A model generated the notes under the pieces. It did no database searches, was not told where the DNA came from, and worked only from the letters and a program-made list of their open reading frames with translations. From positions 205,800 to 269,799 of the forward strand of contig JAFURZ010000007.1 of NCBI GenBank assembly GCA_017480785.1: DNA of 64,000 nucleotides, written 5' to 3'. The position numbers and the translations under genes are program-made. The first letter of the stretch is position 1. Every line of letters starts with the position of its first letter. The stretch comes from Bacteroidales bacterium. GTDB taxonomy: Bacteria; Bacteroidota; Bacteroidia; Bacteroidales; P3. Shown here one piece after another: positions 7,987 to 18,992 of the stretch.

Positions 7987-8487
7987 TTATAACGCTTCCA
8001 TCTTGACTGTTGAACAAATATAGTATATATATACCTTTGGATATGTTCTTAAATTAGGCAACCCATCTGACAATATTTCATTATCAGGCTTCCATGAAAT
8101 AGCTCTTCTTTGAACAGTTTCCTTTTTAGCAATTATTTTGAGTATACCATCTGAAACCTCAACGTTATCAAGAGTATTATACTCCTGAGTCTTACCACCA
8201 TTCCCATATAAGGCTCCCTGTGCCCACTGCTGTAACTCCCATCTAGAAAAATCAAAGGTATTACCATCAAAGTTATCTTCAAACACAAGTACCCACGGAT
8301 CATTATTACATTGATTAAATGTAGTATTAGGAATTACCGCTTTCCGATCACATAGGGTTTGTGCATAACAGATTGACGGATACATAAACACAAACATTCC
8401 TATTATCCCCCCAGATAAAATTATTACCCGAGAAAAAAATAGGGCCGACTCCTTAACTACACTAATGATTATTCTTCTTTTTTTCAT
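7987..8487 (-). pseudogene. Truncated glycosyl hydrolase family 16 remnant
   Basis: From the ATG at 8487 the product is 166 residues: a hydrophobic export segment, then a stretch that looks like the start of a GH16 (laminarinase-type) domain: WVLVFEDNFDGNTFDFSRW, TQEYNTLDNVEVSDGILKI and LPNLRTYP. Family members are about 250-300 residues with a catalytic ExDxxE motif. Here similarity stops after NLRTYP and the frame ends in an unrelated VYIYYICSTVKMEAL, so the catalytic core is absent. No continuation in another frame was seen before the next gene. The DNA is AT-rich. It is best read as a 3'-truncated, inactive remnant of a transferred gene. Confidence 0.7.
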
Positions 8488-8612
8488 AATCAACATGCAT
8501 CATTTAATTAAATTTATAGTTAAGTAACGAGATATCAAGTTCTATATTGTGCAAAGAATGAAAAATTATTTTATTCCAATTTAGGAATACTGTTTCTCAA
8601 CGAATTAAATGC

Positions 8613-8662
8613 TTGTTCTTCGGCTGTTCTTCGGTTTTTACCGAAGAACAGCCGAAGAACAA
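8613..8662. repeat. Perfect 23-bp inverted repeat, family B variant
   Basis: TTGTTCTTCGGCTGTTCTTC (continuing to 8635) is exactly mirrored at 8640-8662 around a 4-base TTTT loop. Each arm holds two ~11-base units (GTTCTTCGGCT). It lies 31 bases after the stop of the thioredoxin-like lipoprotein gene and may act as its 3' hairpin, although no T-run follows. Confidence 0.85.
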
Positions 8663-8693
8663 CCAAAGAAATAGCGATAAAAAGGGGGCTGAA

Positions 8694-9434
8694 TTATCGG
8701 CATTCCCCGTCGGGGGTGCAGACGCGGGGGGCGTAGGAGAGGGTGTCAACTTTGGCGTAGTCCAGTTCTGTCACTGGGACGGAGATGTCGCGGATGTCGG
8801 TGGGTTCGAGCTTGGCGGTGCCGTCGCCGTAGATGACGTATGTGAGCTTCATGCGGCCCTTGGGGTCGAGCATCGCGGTGGTGGGGGTGCCGTTGGGGCC
8901 GGTGATGAGCTGCGGCTGCGGAGCGAGTCCGTTGGTGATATTGTCCAGACGGTCGTCGGCTTCATCCCATCCCAACTCCTCGAAGTCCTCACCATAATGA
9001 AAGATAAGGTTCCACACCACCGTCCACATATTCTTCACCATCCAGGGGCGGTACTGCGGCAGGGTGTCGTTGATCCAGTAGCGGGGCAAATCGATGTGAT
9101 AGCGGCGGAACACCTCGTCCATATACTGTGCCGAGCTGTAGTCGGTCTCCACAAAGTACCAGCGCACCAAGCTGCTGTCGCACTCGGCCATCTTCCTTGG
9201 ATAGACGTCACGCATGGCCTGCTCGCAGGGACCGCAGCACGAACTGGTGAGCACCACCACCTTGTAGTGCGTTGTGTCGGCGGCCACCATCTGCCGCAGC
9301 TGTTCCACAGTTATGGGTGTAAGGTTCTCCATCGCAAGCACCTTGCGGTAGTTCTTCACCGTAGGTTTCTGCATCATGCATCCCGACAAAAGCATACAGG
9401 CCAGGGTTGCGAGAATGAATGTATGTACTTTCAT
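8694..9434 (-). CDS. Thioredoxin-fold lipoprotein
   Basis: 246 residues. A lipoprotein signal ends at Cys19 (LSGC). The segment HYKVVVLTSSCCGPCEQAMR has the thioredoxin-like strand, CxxC motif (CGPC, preceded by another Cys) and helix, followed about 100 residues later by a cis-Pro-like PTTAMLDPKGRMKLTYVIYG. It probably acts as a thiol-disulfide or redox protein in the envelope, but the partner is unknown. The redox motif is clear, the family assignment beyond that is not. The monocistronic gene is flanked by a perfect inverted repeat at 8613-8662. Confidence 0.7.
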   Translation of the reverse strand: MKVHTFILATLACMLLSGCMMQKPTVKNYRKVLAMENLTPITVEQLRQMVAADTTHYKVVVLTSSCCGPCEQAMRDVYPRKMAECDSSLVRWYFVETDYSSAQYMDEVFRRYHIDLPRYWINDTLPQYRPWMVKNMWTVVWNLIFHYGEDFEELGWDEADDRLDNITNGLAPQPQLITGPNGTPTTAMLDPKGRMKLTYVIYGDGTAKLEPTDIRDISVPVTELDYAKVDTLSYAPRVCTPDGECR

Positions 9435-9505
9435 ATATAGTAGTCGCTTGAAGAGGCAAAAACTTACACCCTGACTGAAAAAAAGTTTTCATCCGGGGGT
9501 GGTGG

Positions 9506-11299
9506 CTATCGCAATACTATGGTTTTGCGGGCCGGACGGTGGCCGACTTTGACCAGATAGACTCCGCTGGGCAACGCTTCGTTGCGTAGGCTGCGGCCCA
9601 TGGTGTCGAACACCTGCACGGTCTCGCCTTCGGCACCCTCGACCACGATGTGGTCACGAAGGGGATAGACCTTGATGTCGTCGGCGGGAATGTCGCCGAT
9701 GGACTCGCAGTTCTCAACCATATTGTCAGCATACTGGCTCCAATAGGTGTCGTTGGTCCAGGCGGCCAGGTAGTCGCAGGGGACGTAGATACGGCCGATG
9801 CTGCCAATCTGGTCTAGCGGACCGGCACCCGTGACGGCGGGCGGTTCTCCAACGGTGAAATAGATATGCTCGAGGTTGGCGCCGCTGAACACAGCAGTGC
9901 CCATGGTGTCGACGGGGCCGTAGAAGATAACATACCGCAGGTTGTTGTTGCAGGCACCGAAAGCACAGTCGCCCACCCTCCTCAGCGGCATCGGCATGTT
10001 GAGTTCCGTGATGTGGGTGCTGCTCATCTGTCCCATGGCCCAGAAAGCATAGTCTCCAATCTCCTCAACATCATTGCCCCATGCGATGGAGCTGAGCCGG
10101 ATGCAGGAGTTGAAGGCCTCCTTGGGGATGACACGCAGCGAGTCGGGGATATCAATAGAAGTCAGCGCATAGCAGTGTTCAAACGCGCCTTGCCCCATGG
10201 TGAGCAACGTCTGTGGCATTGTGACGCTGGCCAGCCGGTCGTTCTCGGAGAAGGCTTTTCTGCCTATCGACCGCAAGTGGGCCGGCAGTGTAATGCTGGT
10301 AATCTGACAGCCGTTGAAGCAGTTGTCGGTGATGTCGGTCACCCCCTCCGGGATGTCGACATTCCGCACCCAAGTGTTGTTCTCGAAACCACCGAGGACT
10401 TTTAGGTTCGGGTTCAGCGTCACCGTAGCGCCCGACTTGTGGCACGACACCAGCGTGTCGTAGCCGCTGCTGTAGACCATCAGGCCGTCCATCACATAAT
10501 GGGTGTTGCCTTCGGCAATACTGAGGTGGTCCATCTGCGGGCAGTAGGAGAACGGACAGAAGCCGATGTGCGTCACAGTGGAGGGAATGACAATATTGTC
10601 AACCGTTGCACAACAGTTGAAGGCAAAGTCGCCGATGCTCTCGAGCCCTTCGGACAGCGCCACAGAGGTGATATGGCCACAGAGGCCGAAGGCCATCGCA
10701 CCGAGATGCCTCACGTATTGCGGCACCGTGACGGCTCCGGTCACCCCGCTGGGCACGATACAGAGCGTCAGGCTGTCCTTGCTGTAGAGCCAGCCGTCGA
10801 TGGAACGGTAGCGGGGGTTGGCCTCGTCGACGGTGATACTCGACAGGTTCCTTGCCCAGAAAGAGCATTCGTCGTACTCCTCGAAGCAGGCCGGGAGGTG
10901 CAACGCCTCGACACTGGAGTAGAGGAAGGCGTGGTCGGCAATGGTACGCAACGAGTCGGGCAGCTGCAGCGTGGTCAGGGAGCAATCGTAGAAGCAATGC
11001 GACCCGATGCTGCGGATGGTTGGCGGCAACGTCAGGCTGACAAGGCTGTGGCAACTCTCGAAAGCCGACTCACCCAGTGCCGTGACGGTGTAGATGGTGC
11101 CCTCATGCTCCACCGTCTGCGGTATGGCAATGGAACCGCTGTAGGGGTTGTCCTGCTGATAGTAATGCGACAACACTTCGACGTTCTGTTCCGAGGTGAT
11201 GCCATACGTAATGCCATCCACTTCAAAGTATTGTGCCGATACGGAGAAGGGAAGGCAAAGCACTGCGAGGAGTGCCAGGAGGGATTTTGTGCGTGTCAT
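9506..11299 (-). CDS. BspA-like leucine-rich repeat protein, T9SS cargo
   Basis: 597 residues. After a signal peptide (about 1-22) come a dozen or so leucine-rich repeats of the BspA/LRR_5 type, about 23 residues each, with the pattern ALGESAFESCHSLVSLTLPP and IGDYAF. These repeats are surface adhesion or binding modules in gut and oral Bacteroidetes. The last ~75 residues (from about 520: IKVYPLRDHIVVEG to PSGVYLVKVG, ending KTIVLR) match a type IX secretion C-terminal sorting domain, so the protein is probably exported through T9SS and cleaved at the surface. Monocistronic; the ribosomal-operon terminator lies 5' of its start. Confidence 0.85.
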   Translation of the reverse strand: MTRTKSLLALLAVLCLPFSVSAQYFEVDGITYGITSEQNVEVLSHYYQQDNPYSGSIAIPQTVEHEGTIYTVTALGESAFESCHSLVSLTLPPTIRSIGSHCFYDCSLTTLQLPDSLRTIADHAFLYSSVEALHLPACFEEYDECSFWARNLSSITVDEANPRYRSIDGWLYSKDSLTLCIVPSGVTGAVTVPQYVRHLGAMAFGLCGHITSVALSEGLESIGDFAFNCCATVDNIVIPSTVTHIGFCPFSYCPQMDHLSIAEGNTHYVMDGLMVYSSGYDTLVSCHKSGATVTLNPNLKVLGGFENNTWVRNVDIPEGVTDITDNCFNGCQITSITLPAHLRSIGRKAFSENDRLASVTMPQTLLTMGQGAFEHCYALTSIDIPDSLRVIPKEAFNSCIRLSSIAWGNDVEEIGDYAFWAMGQMSSTHITELNMPMPLRRVGDCAFGACNNNLRYVIFYGPVDTMGTAVFSGANLEHIYFTVGEPPAVTGAGPLDQIGSIGRIYVPCDYLAAWTNDTYWSQYADNMVENCESIGDIPADDIKVYPLRDHIVVEGAEGETVQVFDTMGRSLRNEALPSGVYLVKVGHRPARKTIVLR

Positions 11300-11370
11300 G
11301 TTGTTTGGGTTTTATGGGTTTTTATGCCTATATAATACCCACTTTTCGGGCCAAATCTGACACAGGGTAT

Positions 11371-11406
11371 AAAAAAAACATCCCCGAATGACGGGGATGC
11401 TTTTTC
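11371..11406 (-). terminator. Terminator of the rpsF-rpsR-rplI operon
   Basis: CATCCCCG (11379-11386) pairs with CGGGGATG (11392-11399) around a 5-base loop. On the minus strand the stem is followed by eight Ts. It is a standard rho-independent terminator about 55 bases after rplI. Confidence 0.85.
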
Positions 11407-11460
11407 GAATATTAACCTGCAATGCCATACAGCGGGGTTTTCTCCGCCGCGGGGATGCGG

Positions 11461-11904
11461 TTACTCGGCGACGACCTCAAGGTTGAGTTCGGCCTTGATT
11501 TCACGGTAGACGTTGACCTTGGCGGTGTAGTTGCCGACGGTCTTGATGGGCTCGACGACAATGTCCTTGCGATCCACATCGTAGTTGTGCTGCTCCTTGA
11601 GAGCCTCGGCAACCATGATGTTGTTGACGCCACCGAAGAGCTGTCCGTTCTCACCCACTTTGACGATGAGCTTCACGGTCTTGCCGTTGAGGGCGGCCTG
11701 CTGGGTCTCGGCGTTCTTGCGGAGGGCTTCCTCCTTGTGGGCGCGCTGGCGCAGGTTCTCAGCATGGATTTTCTTGTTCACCGGGGTGGCAATGATAGCC
11801 ATTCCTTTGGGAAGGAGGTAGTTGTTGGCATAGCCATTCTTCACTTTGACGATTTCGTCTTTGTAGCCGAGGTTGGCCACATCCTGTTTCAGTATGATTT
11901 CCAT
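11461..11904 (-). CDS. rplI: 50S ribosomal protein L9
   Basis: 147 residues, full length for L9. The N-terminal domain starts MEIILKQDVANLGYKDEIVK and carries the conserved GYANNYLLPKGMA segment that contacts 23S rRNA. A helical linker and a C-terminal domain (LFGGVNNIMVAEALKEQ) follow. The protein binds the L1-stalk base of the large subunit and affects translational fidelity. It is the last gene of the rpsF-rpsR-rplI operon, 19 bases after rpsR, and is followed by a strong terminator. Confidence 0.97.
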   Translation of the reverse strand: MEIILKQDVANLGYKDEIVKVKNGYANNYLLPKGMAIIATPVNKKIHAENLRQRAHKEEALRKNAETQQAALNGKTVKLIVKVGENGQLFGGVNNIMVAEALKEQHNYDVDRKDIVVEPIKTVGNYTAKVNVYREIKAELNLEVVAE

Positions 11905-11923
11905 CTATCTTTCCTCCTAGTTA

Positions 11924-12190
11924 TTATTTGAGACAATCGGCGACGTAGGGCATCAGGGCGATGTGACGGGCACGCTTGATGGCCTGCGAGACCTTCTTCT
12001 GGTACTTGTTCGAGGTGCCGGTGATGCGGCGGGGCAGAATCTTGCCCTGCTCGTTGACGAACTTCAGCAGGAAGTCGGCATCCTTGTAGTCAATATATTT
12101 AATACCGAGCTTTTTGAAGCGGCAGTATTTCTTACGCTGGGTCTCCACTGCGATGGGAGTCAGATATTTGATTTCGCTTTCGTTAGCCAT
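11924..12190 (-). CDS. rpsR: 30S ribosomal protein S18
   Basis: 88 residues, typical S18 length. The core [20 protein letters not shown] and the [20 protein letters not shown] segment are the S18 signature; the protein binds 16S rRNA together with S6 on the platform of the small subunit. It lies between rpsF and rplI, the usual order. A short extended N-terminus ([12 protein letters not shown]) is normal in Bacteroidetes. Confidence 0.97.
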   Translation of the reverse strand: MANESEIKYLTPIAVETQRKKYCRFKKLGIKYIDYKDADFLLKFVNEQGKILPRRITGTSNKYQKKVSQAIKRARHIALMPYVADCLK

Positions 12191-12240
12191 AGTTTTTTCT
12201 ACTTTACTACTTTTCTACTTTTACTACTTTACTACATGCC

Positions 12241-12612
12241 TTATGCCTCGGCGGGAGTTTCGACGGGAGCGGCTGCGGCCTCGGCCTTCTTGGCGCGCTT
12301 CTTCTCGTTGTAGGCCACGGCATGCTTGTCAAGACTGACGGTGAGGAAGCGGAGCAGACGCTCGTCACGCTTGTAGGCGACCTCGAGGTCATTGATGACG
12401 CTACCCTCGGCCTTGAACTCTATCAGATAATAGAAGCCGGTGGTCTTCTTGCGGATGGGATAGGCCAGCTTGCGCATGCCCCAATTGTTCTCGTACACAA
12501 TCTCTGCACCCTTCGAGGTGAGCAGGTCGGTGTACTTCTTTACCGTTTCCTTCATCTGTTCTTCAGACAAAACGGGAGTTGCAATGAAAACGGTTTCGTA
12601 CTGTTTTACCAT
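12241..12612 (-). CDS. rpsF: 30S ribosomal protein S6
   Basis: 123 residues starting MVKQYETVFIATPVLSEEQM. The fold, with NNWGMRKLAYPIRKKTTGFY, is that of S6, which binds S18 and 16S rRNA. A longer in-frame start at 12729 would run through the terminator and tRNA-Thr upstream, so it is rejected. The C-terminal tail after residue 105 is Lys/Ala-rich (EKKRAKKAEAAAAPVETPAEA), longer than the core domain. First gene of the rpsF-rpsR-rplI operon. The 50 bases to rpsR are a low-complexity (CTACTTT)n run. Confidence 0.96.
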   Translation of the reverse strand: MVKQYETVFIATPVLSEEQMKETVKKYTDLLTSKGAEIVYENNWGMRKLAYPIRKKTTGFYYLIEFKAEGSVINDLEVAYKRDERLLRFLTVSLDKHAVAYNEKKRAKKAEAAAAPVETPAEA

Positions 12613-12654
12613 TGGTTTGTTTGTTGTTTTATTATTTGTTAATGTTAAAAACAA

Positions 12655-12692
12655 AAAGGCAGAACACCATGTTCTGCCTTGTACTTTTTTTT
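12655..12692 (-). terminator. Terminator of the tRNA operon
   Basis: On the minus strand AGGCAGAAC, a short loop ATGGT and GTTCTGCCT are followed by TTTTTG. The hairpin lies just after tRNA-Thr and before rpsF. Confidence 0.8.
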
Positions 12693-12693
12693 G

Positions 12694-12766
<73 letters not shown>

Positions 12767-12796
12767 GGCTGGGGTTCACAAGTGTGACTGCTTTTG

Positions 12797-12870
12797 TCGG
12801 GGTGAGAAGACTCGAACTTCCGGCCTCCACGTCCCGAACGTGGCGCGCTAGCCAACTGCGCTACACCCCG
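12797..12870 (-). tRNA. tRNA-Pro (anticodon CGG)
   Basis: Acceptor CGGGGTG pairs with CACCCCG; the anticodon loop TTCGGGA gives CGG (reads CCG); the T arm contains GTTCGAGTC. CCA is not encoded. Member of the six-tRNA operon. Confidence 0.94.
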
Positions 12871-12875
12871 CGATT

Positions 12876-12951
12876 TGGTGTCCTGGCAGGGATTCGAACC
12901 CTGGACCCATTGATTAAGAGTCAATTGCTCTACCAGCTGAGCTACCAAGAC
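12876..12951 (-). tRNA. tRNA-Lys (anticodon CTT)
   Basis: Acceptor GTCTTGG pairs with CCAGGAC (with G-T pairing); the anticodon loop CTCTTAA gives CTT (reads AAG). The 3' CCA is encoded. Member of the six-tRNA operon. Confidence 0.94.
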
Positions 12952-13064
12952 ATTATTCTCTTTTTCGCTTGTGTTTTACGACAATTTCATTGGCCCTGAA
13001 AGGAGGGCGTATAGAACATGGACTTTGACATTGTCGTTCAATATTTCAAGTTTCTCTCTTTGTC

Positions 13065-13140
<76 letters not shown>

Positions 13141-13153
13141 ACTTTGCCTTTAG

Positions 13154-13236
13154 TACTCCGGGTGGGACTTGAACCCACACGCCCTTGCGGGCAAGGGATT
13201 TTAAGTCCCTCGTGTCTACCATTCCACCACCAGAGC
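13154..13236 (-). tRNA. tRNA-Leu (anticodon TAA)
   Basis: 83 bases with the long variable arm expected for a class II tRNA (stem TTGCCCGCAAGGGC region). Acceptor GCTCTGG pairs with CCGGAGT; the anticodon loop CTTAAAA gives TAA (reads TTA). CCA is not encoded. Confidence 0.94.
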
Positions 13237-13259
13237 TTCTCTCTCTGATTTAGGAGCCT

Positions 13260-13335
<76 letters not shown>

Positions 13336-13372
13336 ATCATTTTTGGCGCTCTCAATCTCTCAAAAGCGGGTG

Positions 13373-13403
13373 CAAAAGTACGAACATTTTTGAAACCGAC
13401 AAA
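13373..13403 (-). promoter_or_regulatory. Promoter of the six-tRNA operon
   Basis: On the minus strand TTTG (13403-13400), 19 bases, then TACTTTTG (13380-13373), followed by CACCCGCTTTTGAG. This is the same arrangement and start sequence as the tRNA-Gln promoter. Confidence 0.8.
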
Positions 13404-13410
13404 ATTATTT

Positions 13411-16047
13411 TTACTTTTTCCCAACAATTTTTTTTATCTCGTTCAGTTTCAAAAGCGCCTCAATCGGCGTAAGTGTATCAATATCAATATCAATCAAAAT
13501 ATTCTTTATCTCAAGAAGGGTCGGGTCGTCCAGCTGGATGAAACTGAGTTGGTAACCCTCCGGCGCGACGTTTTTTTGTCCTTTTATGACCTTGTTTTTG
13601 GTTTTTTGCCCCTCTTCGACCGTATGTTCGTTTTTCGATTCGAGCACCTGCAACATGGCGTCGGCCCGGTTCACCACCTGGGGGGGCATGCCCGCCAAAC
13701 GGGCCACATGGATACCGAAGCTGTGCTCGCTTCCGCCAGGGACCAACTTGCGCAGGAAGATGACACGTCCGTCAATCTCTTTGACACTGACGTGATAGTT
13801 CCTAATGCGCTCATACTGACTCTCCATCTCGATAAGCTCATGGTAGTGGGTGGCAAACATCACTTTCGGACGGGCTTTATTATTGTTGTGCAGGTATTCA
13901 GTAATGGCCCAGGCAATGGAGATGCCGTCGTAGGTCGACGTGCCGCGTCCTATCTCGTCAAGCAATACAAGGCTTCGGTCGCTCACATTATTGAGGATAC
14001 TGGCGGTCTCGTTCATCTCGACCATGAAGGTCGACTCGCCGCTACTGATGTTGTCGCTGGCACCCACACGGGTAAATATCTTGTCGACCAGACCGATAGT
14101 GGCGCGCTTGGCCGGGCAATAGCTACCAATCTGAGCCATCAGTACGATGAGAGCAGTTTGGCGCAGCAGTGCCGACTTACCGCTCATGTTGGGGCCAGTG
14201 ATTATCATTATCTGTTGTTGCTCTCGATTGAGCATCACGTCGTTGCTCACATACTGTTCTCCGGGAGGCATCTGTGTTTCAATGACAGGATGGCGCCCTT
14301 CAACGATTTCTATCTTATCGTCGTCGGTCAGCTCAGGCCGGCAATAGTTGCCCCGCAGGGCCACCTCGGCGAACGACTGCAGGCAGTCAAGGTTCGCCAC
14401 CAACTGGGCATCGTACTGTACCGGCTGCACATACTCCGTCACCGCCGCCATTAATTGATTGTACAACTGTACTTCCAGAGCCAGCATGCGGTCCTCAGCA
14501 CCGAGTATCTTGTCCTCATATTCTTTCAACTCGGGCGTAATATAGCGCTCGGCATTTGTGAGGGTCTGTTTGCGCACCCATTCGGTCGGCACTTTGTTCT
14601 TGTGGGTGTTGTAGACTTCAAAGTAATAGCCGAAGATATTGTTAAAGCCCACCTTGAGCGAAGGGATACCGGTGGCCTCTTGTTCTTTCTGCTGCAAGGT
14701 CCTGAGATACTCTTTCCCCGAGCCCGCCATGTTGCGGAGCTCGTCGAGTTCGGCATCGACACCGTCGGCTATCACCCCTCCCCTCTCGACCTTGGCTGGA
14801 GGGTCCTCCTTCAACTCACGTCCGATACGGTCAGCCAGCATCATGCAGGGGTTCATCTGCTCTGACATACGTTGCAAGGCCTCGCTTCCGCATGCTACAC
14901 ACAGCTTTTTCACCTCGTTTACCGCCTCCAGCGACCGCTTGAGCTGCAACATCTCGCGCGGACTGATGCGTCCGACAGCCGCCTTGGTAATCAGGCGCTC
15001 CAGGTCGCCGATGGACTTGATGTGTCTGGCCAGTTGCTGCCGCATGTCGGTCTCGCGCAGCAGCACGTCGACCACGCCCAGCCGTTCCTCGATAAGCGAC
15101 CGTTCCTTGAGGGGCATCAGTATCCAGCGGCGAAGCAGGCGCGACCCCATAGGAGTGAGCGTCTCGTCGAGCACGTCAAGCAGCGTCCTCGCATTCTCAT
15201 GCGGCGAGGCGATGAGTTCCAAGTTGCGCACCGTGAAACGGTCGAGCCACATATAACGGTCGCGCTCCACACGGCTCAGCCGCGTGATATTGGCCGTTTG
15301 ATTGTGCTGTGTATCCTGCAAATAGTAAAGCACGGCACCGGCAGCAATCACACCCAAGTCCAAATCCTCCACGCCGAAACCTTTCAACGAGTTGGTGCCG
15401 AACTGTTTCAGCAGCAATTCACGCGCAAAGTCCGGGGCAAACACCCAGTCGTCGAAGGTATTGCAGTAGTATTTCTCGGCAAAATGTTCTTGGAACCAGC
15501 GCTGCCACTTACGTTGTAGCACCACTTCGGAGGGGTGGAAGTTGGTCAACAGTTTGTCAATGTACGCAAGGTCTCCCTGTGCCACGTAGAATTCACCTGT
15601 CGAGACATCCAGGAAACTGACGCCGTGCATCTTGTCGGTCAAGTGGAGACCACAGAGGAAGTTGTTTTCCCTGACCTCGAGAACCATGTCGTTGTATGCC
15701 ACGCCCGGTGTCACCAGCTCTGTGATGCCTCGCTTCACCAGCCCTTTGGCTGTCTTGGGGTCTTCCAATTGCTCGCAAATGGCTACCCGCAAGCCCGCCT
15801 TTACCAGGCGCGGAAGGTATTGCTCCAGCGCATGATAAGGCACACCGGCCAAATCGGTGTACTCGCCGCCGCCAGCCTTCTTGCGGGTCAAGGTGAGCCC
15901 CAGGATGCGTGAAGCCGTGCGGGCATCCTCACCGAAGGTTTCATAGAAATCGCCCACGCGAAACAGGAGTATCGCGTCGGGGAACTTCTTCTTCAGCTCG
16001 GTATGTTGCCGCATCAGCGGAGAACCTTCATCACTCTTCTTTGCCAT
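13411..16047 (-). CDS. mutS: DNA mismatch repair protein MutS
   Basis: 878 residues, full length. The N-terminal mismatch-binding domain contains the wedge motif GDFYETFGEDA (Phe-x-Glu, about residues 32-42). Connector, core and clamp domains follow. The C-terminal ATPase has Walker A GPNMSGKSALLRQTA (about 620), the SSGESTFMVEMNE signature, Walker B LVLLDEIGRGTSTYDG and the ATHYHEL switch. MutS dimers find mismatches and small loops and recruit MutL. It ends in a helix-turn-helix dimerisation tail (LDDPTLLEIKNILIDID to LLKLNEIKK). It is followed, 8 bases on, by the promoter of the tRNA operon, and preceded by the ABC-F gene 30 bases upstream on the same strand. Confidence 0.97.
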   Translation of the reverse strand: MAKKSDEGSPLMRQHTELKKKFPDAILLFRVGDFYETFGEDARTASRILGLTLTRKKAGGGEYTDLAGVPYHALEQYLPRLVKAGLRVAICEQLEDPKTAKGLVKRGITELVTPGVAYNDMVLEVRENNFLCGLHLTDKMHGVSFLDVSTGEFYVAQGDLAYIDKLLTNFHPSEVVLQRKWQRWFQEHFAEKYYCNTFDDWVFAPDFARELLLKQFGTNSLKGFGVEDLDLGVIAAGAVLYYLQDTQHNQTANITRLSRVERDRYMWLDRFTVRNLELIASPHENARTLLDVLDETLTPMGSRLLRRWILMPLKERSLIEERLGVVDVLLRETDMRQQLARHIKSIGDLERLITKAAVGRISPREMLQLKRSLEAVNEVKKLCVACGSEALQRMSEQMNPCMMLADRIGRELKEDPPAKVERGGVIADGVDAELDELRNMAGSGKEYLRTLQQKEQEATGIPSLKVGFNNIFGYYFEVYNTHKNKVPTEWVRKQTLTNAERYITPELKEYEDKILGAEDRMLALEVQLYNQLMAAVTEYVQPVQYDAQLVANLDCLQSFAEVALRGNYCRPELTDDDKIEIVEGRHPVIETQMPPGEQYVSNDVMLNREQQQIMIITGPNMSGKSALLRQTALIVLMAQIGSYCPAKRATIGLVDKIFTRVGASDNISSGESTFMVEMNETASILNNVSDRSLVLLDEIGRGTSTYDGISIAWAITEYLHNNNKARPKVMFATHYHELIEMESQYERIRNYHVSVKEIDGRVIFLRKLVPGGSEHSFGIHVARLAGMPPQVVNRADAMLQVLESKNEHTVEEGQKTKNKVIKGQKNVAPEGYQLSFIQLDDPTLLEIKNILIDIDIDTLTPIEALLKLNEIKKIVGKK

Positions 16048-16077
16048 CTGCTATATATAATATTGATATAATCATTA

Positions 16078-17988
<1,911 letters not shown>

Positions 17989-17990
17989 CG

Positions 17991-18677
17991 CTATTGCAGG
18001 TTGAAGCTTACGGGCAGGTTGAACTGCACGCGGACGGCTTTACCACGCTGCTTGCCGGGCGACCATTTGGGCATGGACTTCACCACGCGGATAGCCTCCT
18101 GGCCACAGCCGCCGCCGATGTCCTTCAGCACACGCGGATTGGCAATCGAGCCGTCGCGCTCCACCACGAAGGTGACGTACACCTTGCCGGTGATGTTGTT
18201 GTCGCGAGCCAGCTGCGGGTACTTGATGTTGTCACGCAGGTACTTGTACAGGGCTTCCATGCCACCCGGGAATTCGGGGTCGTTCTCCACAACGGTGAAG
18301 ATTTGCACATCCTCTTCCTCTTCTTCCTCCTCAATCTTGACGGGGGTAATCTCGATGTTCTTGGTGTCGTCCGTAACCTCAGCGTTGACCACAAGTTCGT
18401 TCTTAATCTCGGCTTCGTCCTCGACAACCTCGAATTCGGTTGTCACCTCGGGCTGTTCAGGGGGTGGGGGTGGCGGCAGCTCTTCCTGCTGCGTCTGGAT
18501 GATAATCTCTTCCTGCTCTTCGCTGGCCACACGCTCAATGGCTTCCTTCTCCTCCTTGTCGTACGACTTCACGTTGAAGGCTACCAACGCGGCCACGAGA
18601 ATCACCACCAAACCTATCTCCAGATAGAGTCCCCGGCGGTTTTCGAGGTCGGCTTTGGGATTTTTCTTCAGTTCCAT
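17991..18677 (-). CDS. tonB: TonB energy-transducer protein
   Basis: 228 residues. A short cytoplasmic N-terminus (MELKKNPKADLENRRGLYLE) is followed by one membrane helix (about 21-40), a periplasmic Pro/Glu-rich spacer with six consecutive prolines, an acidic run, and a C-terminal TonB domain (about 140-228: GKVYVTFVVERDGSIANPRV, ending VRVQFNLPVSFNLQ). It links the proton motive force, through ExbBD, to outer-membrane receptors such as the one at 1.3-3.9 kb. The C-terminal domain closely resembles that fused to the M56 peptidase (IGGGCxEEAxRVVxxMPKW). No exbBD genes are adjacent. Confidence 0.92.
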   Translation of the reverse strand: MELKKNPKADLENRRGLYLEIGLVVILVAALVAFNVKSYDKEEKEAIERVASEEQEEIIIQTQQEELPPPPPPEQPEVTTEFEVVEDEAEIKNELVVNAEVTDDTKNIEITPVKIEEEEEEEDVQIFTVVENDPEFPGGMEALYKYLRDNIKYPQLARDNNITGKVYVTFVVERDGSIANPRVLKDIGGGCGQEAIRVVKSMPKWSPGKQRGKAVRVQFNLPVSFNLQ

Positions 18678-18830
18678 ATTATTGTTTTTTAATTATTTAT
18701 TCAGCTTTTAGCGACTCTTTCGAGCCCTCTTTTCACACCGCTAAAATACGAAAAAAAACTAAATTACCAACAAGAAAATGTGAAAAACCTCATTTTTTAA
18801 CATTTCTTTAACGGCCAGACGCAATACCTG

Positions 18831-18983
18831 AAACGGCGAATTAGACGAATTGTTCGAAGCTACGCAGGTCAATTTAAGGCTAATTACTCGAATTGACGCA
18901 ACAAACAGCCCCGACAATTCGAGTAATTAGCCTACAATTCCCAACCTGCGCAAGCTTGGAGAAATTCAAGTAATTCGCCGTTA
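18831..18983. repeat. Family A nested palindromic repeat, copy 2
   Basis: Runs from AACGGCGAATTAGACGAATT to AATTCGCCGTTA. Inner arms GGCTAATTACTCGAATT and its exact inverse surround a ~20-base loop; the outer arms carry GCTACGCAGGT and ACCTGCGCAAGC. It starts 9 bases after the stop of the AddA-like gene on the minus strand. Together with the 5' flank of tonB it fills the 315-base gap 18678-18992. Confidence 0.88.
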
Positions 18984-18992
18984 GAAAAGCCG

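Noticed and set aside
12191-12240. Possible small RNA or operator between rpsR and rpsF
   Set aside because: It is only a low-complexity (CTACTTT)n run with no stable fold or symmetry.
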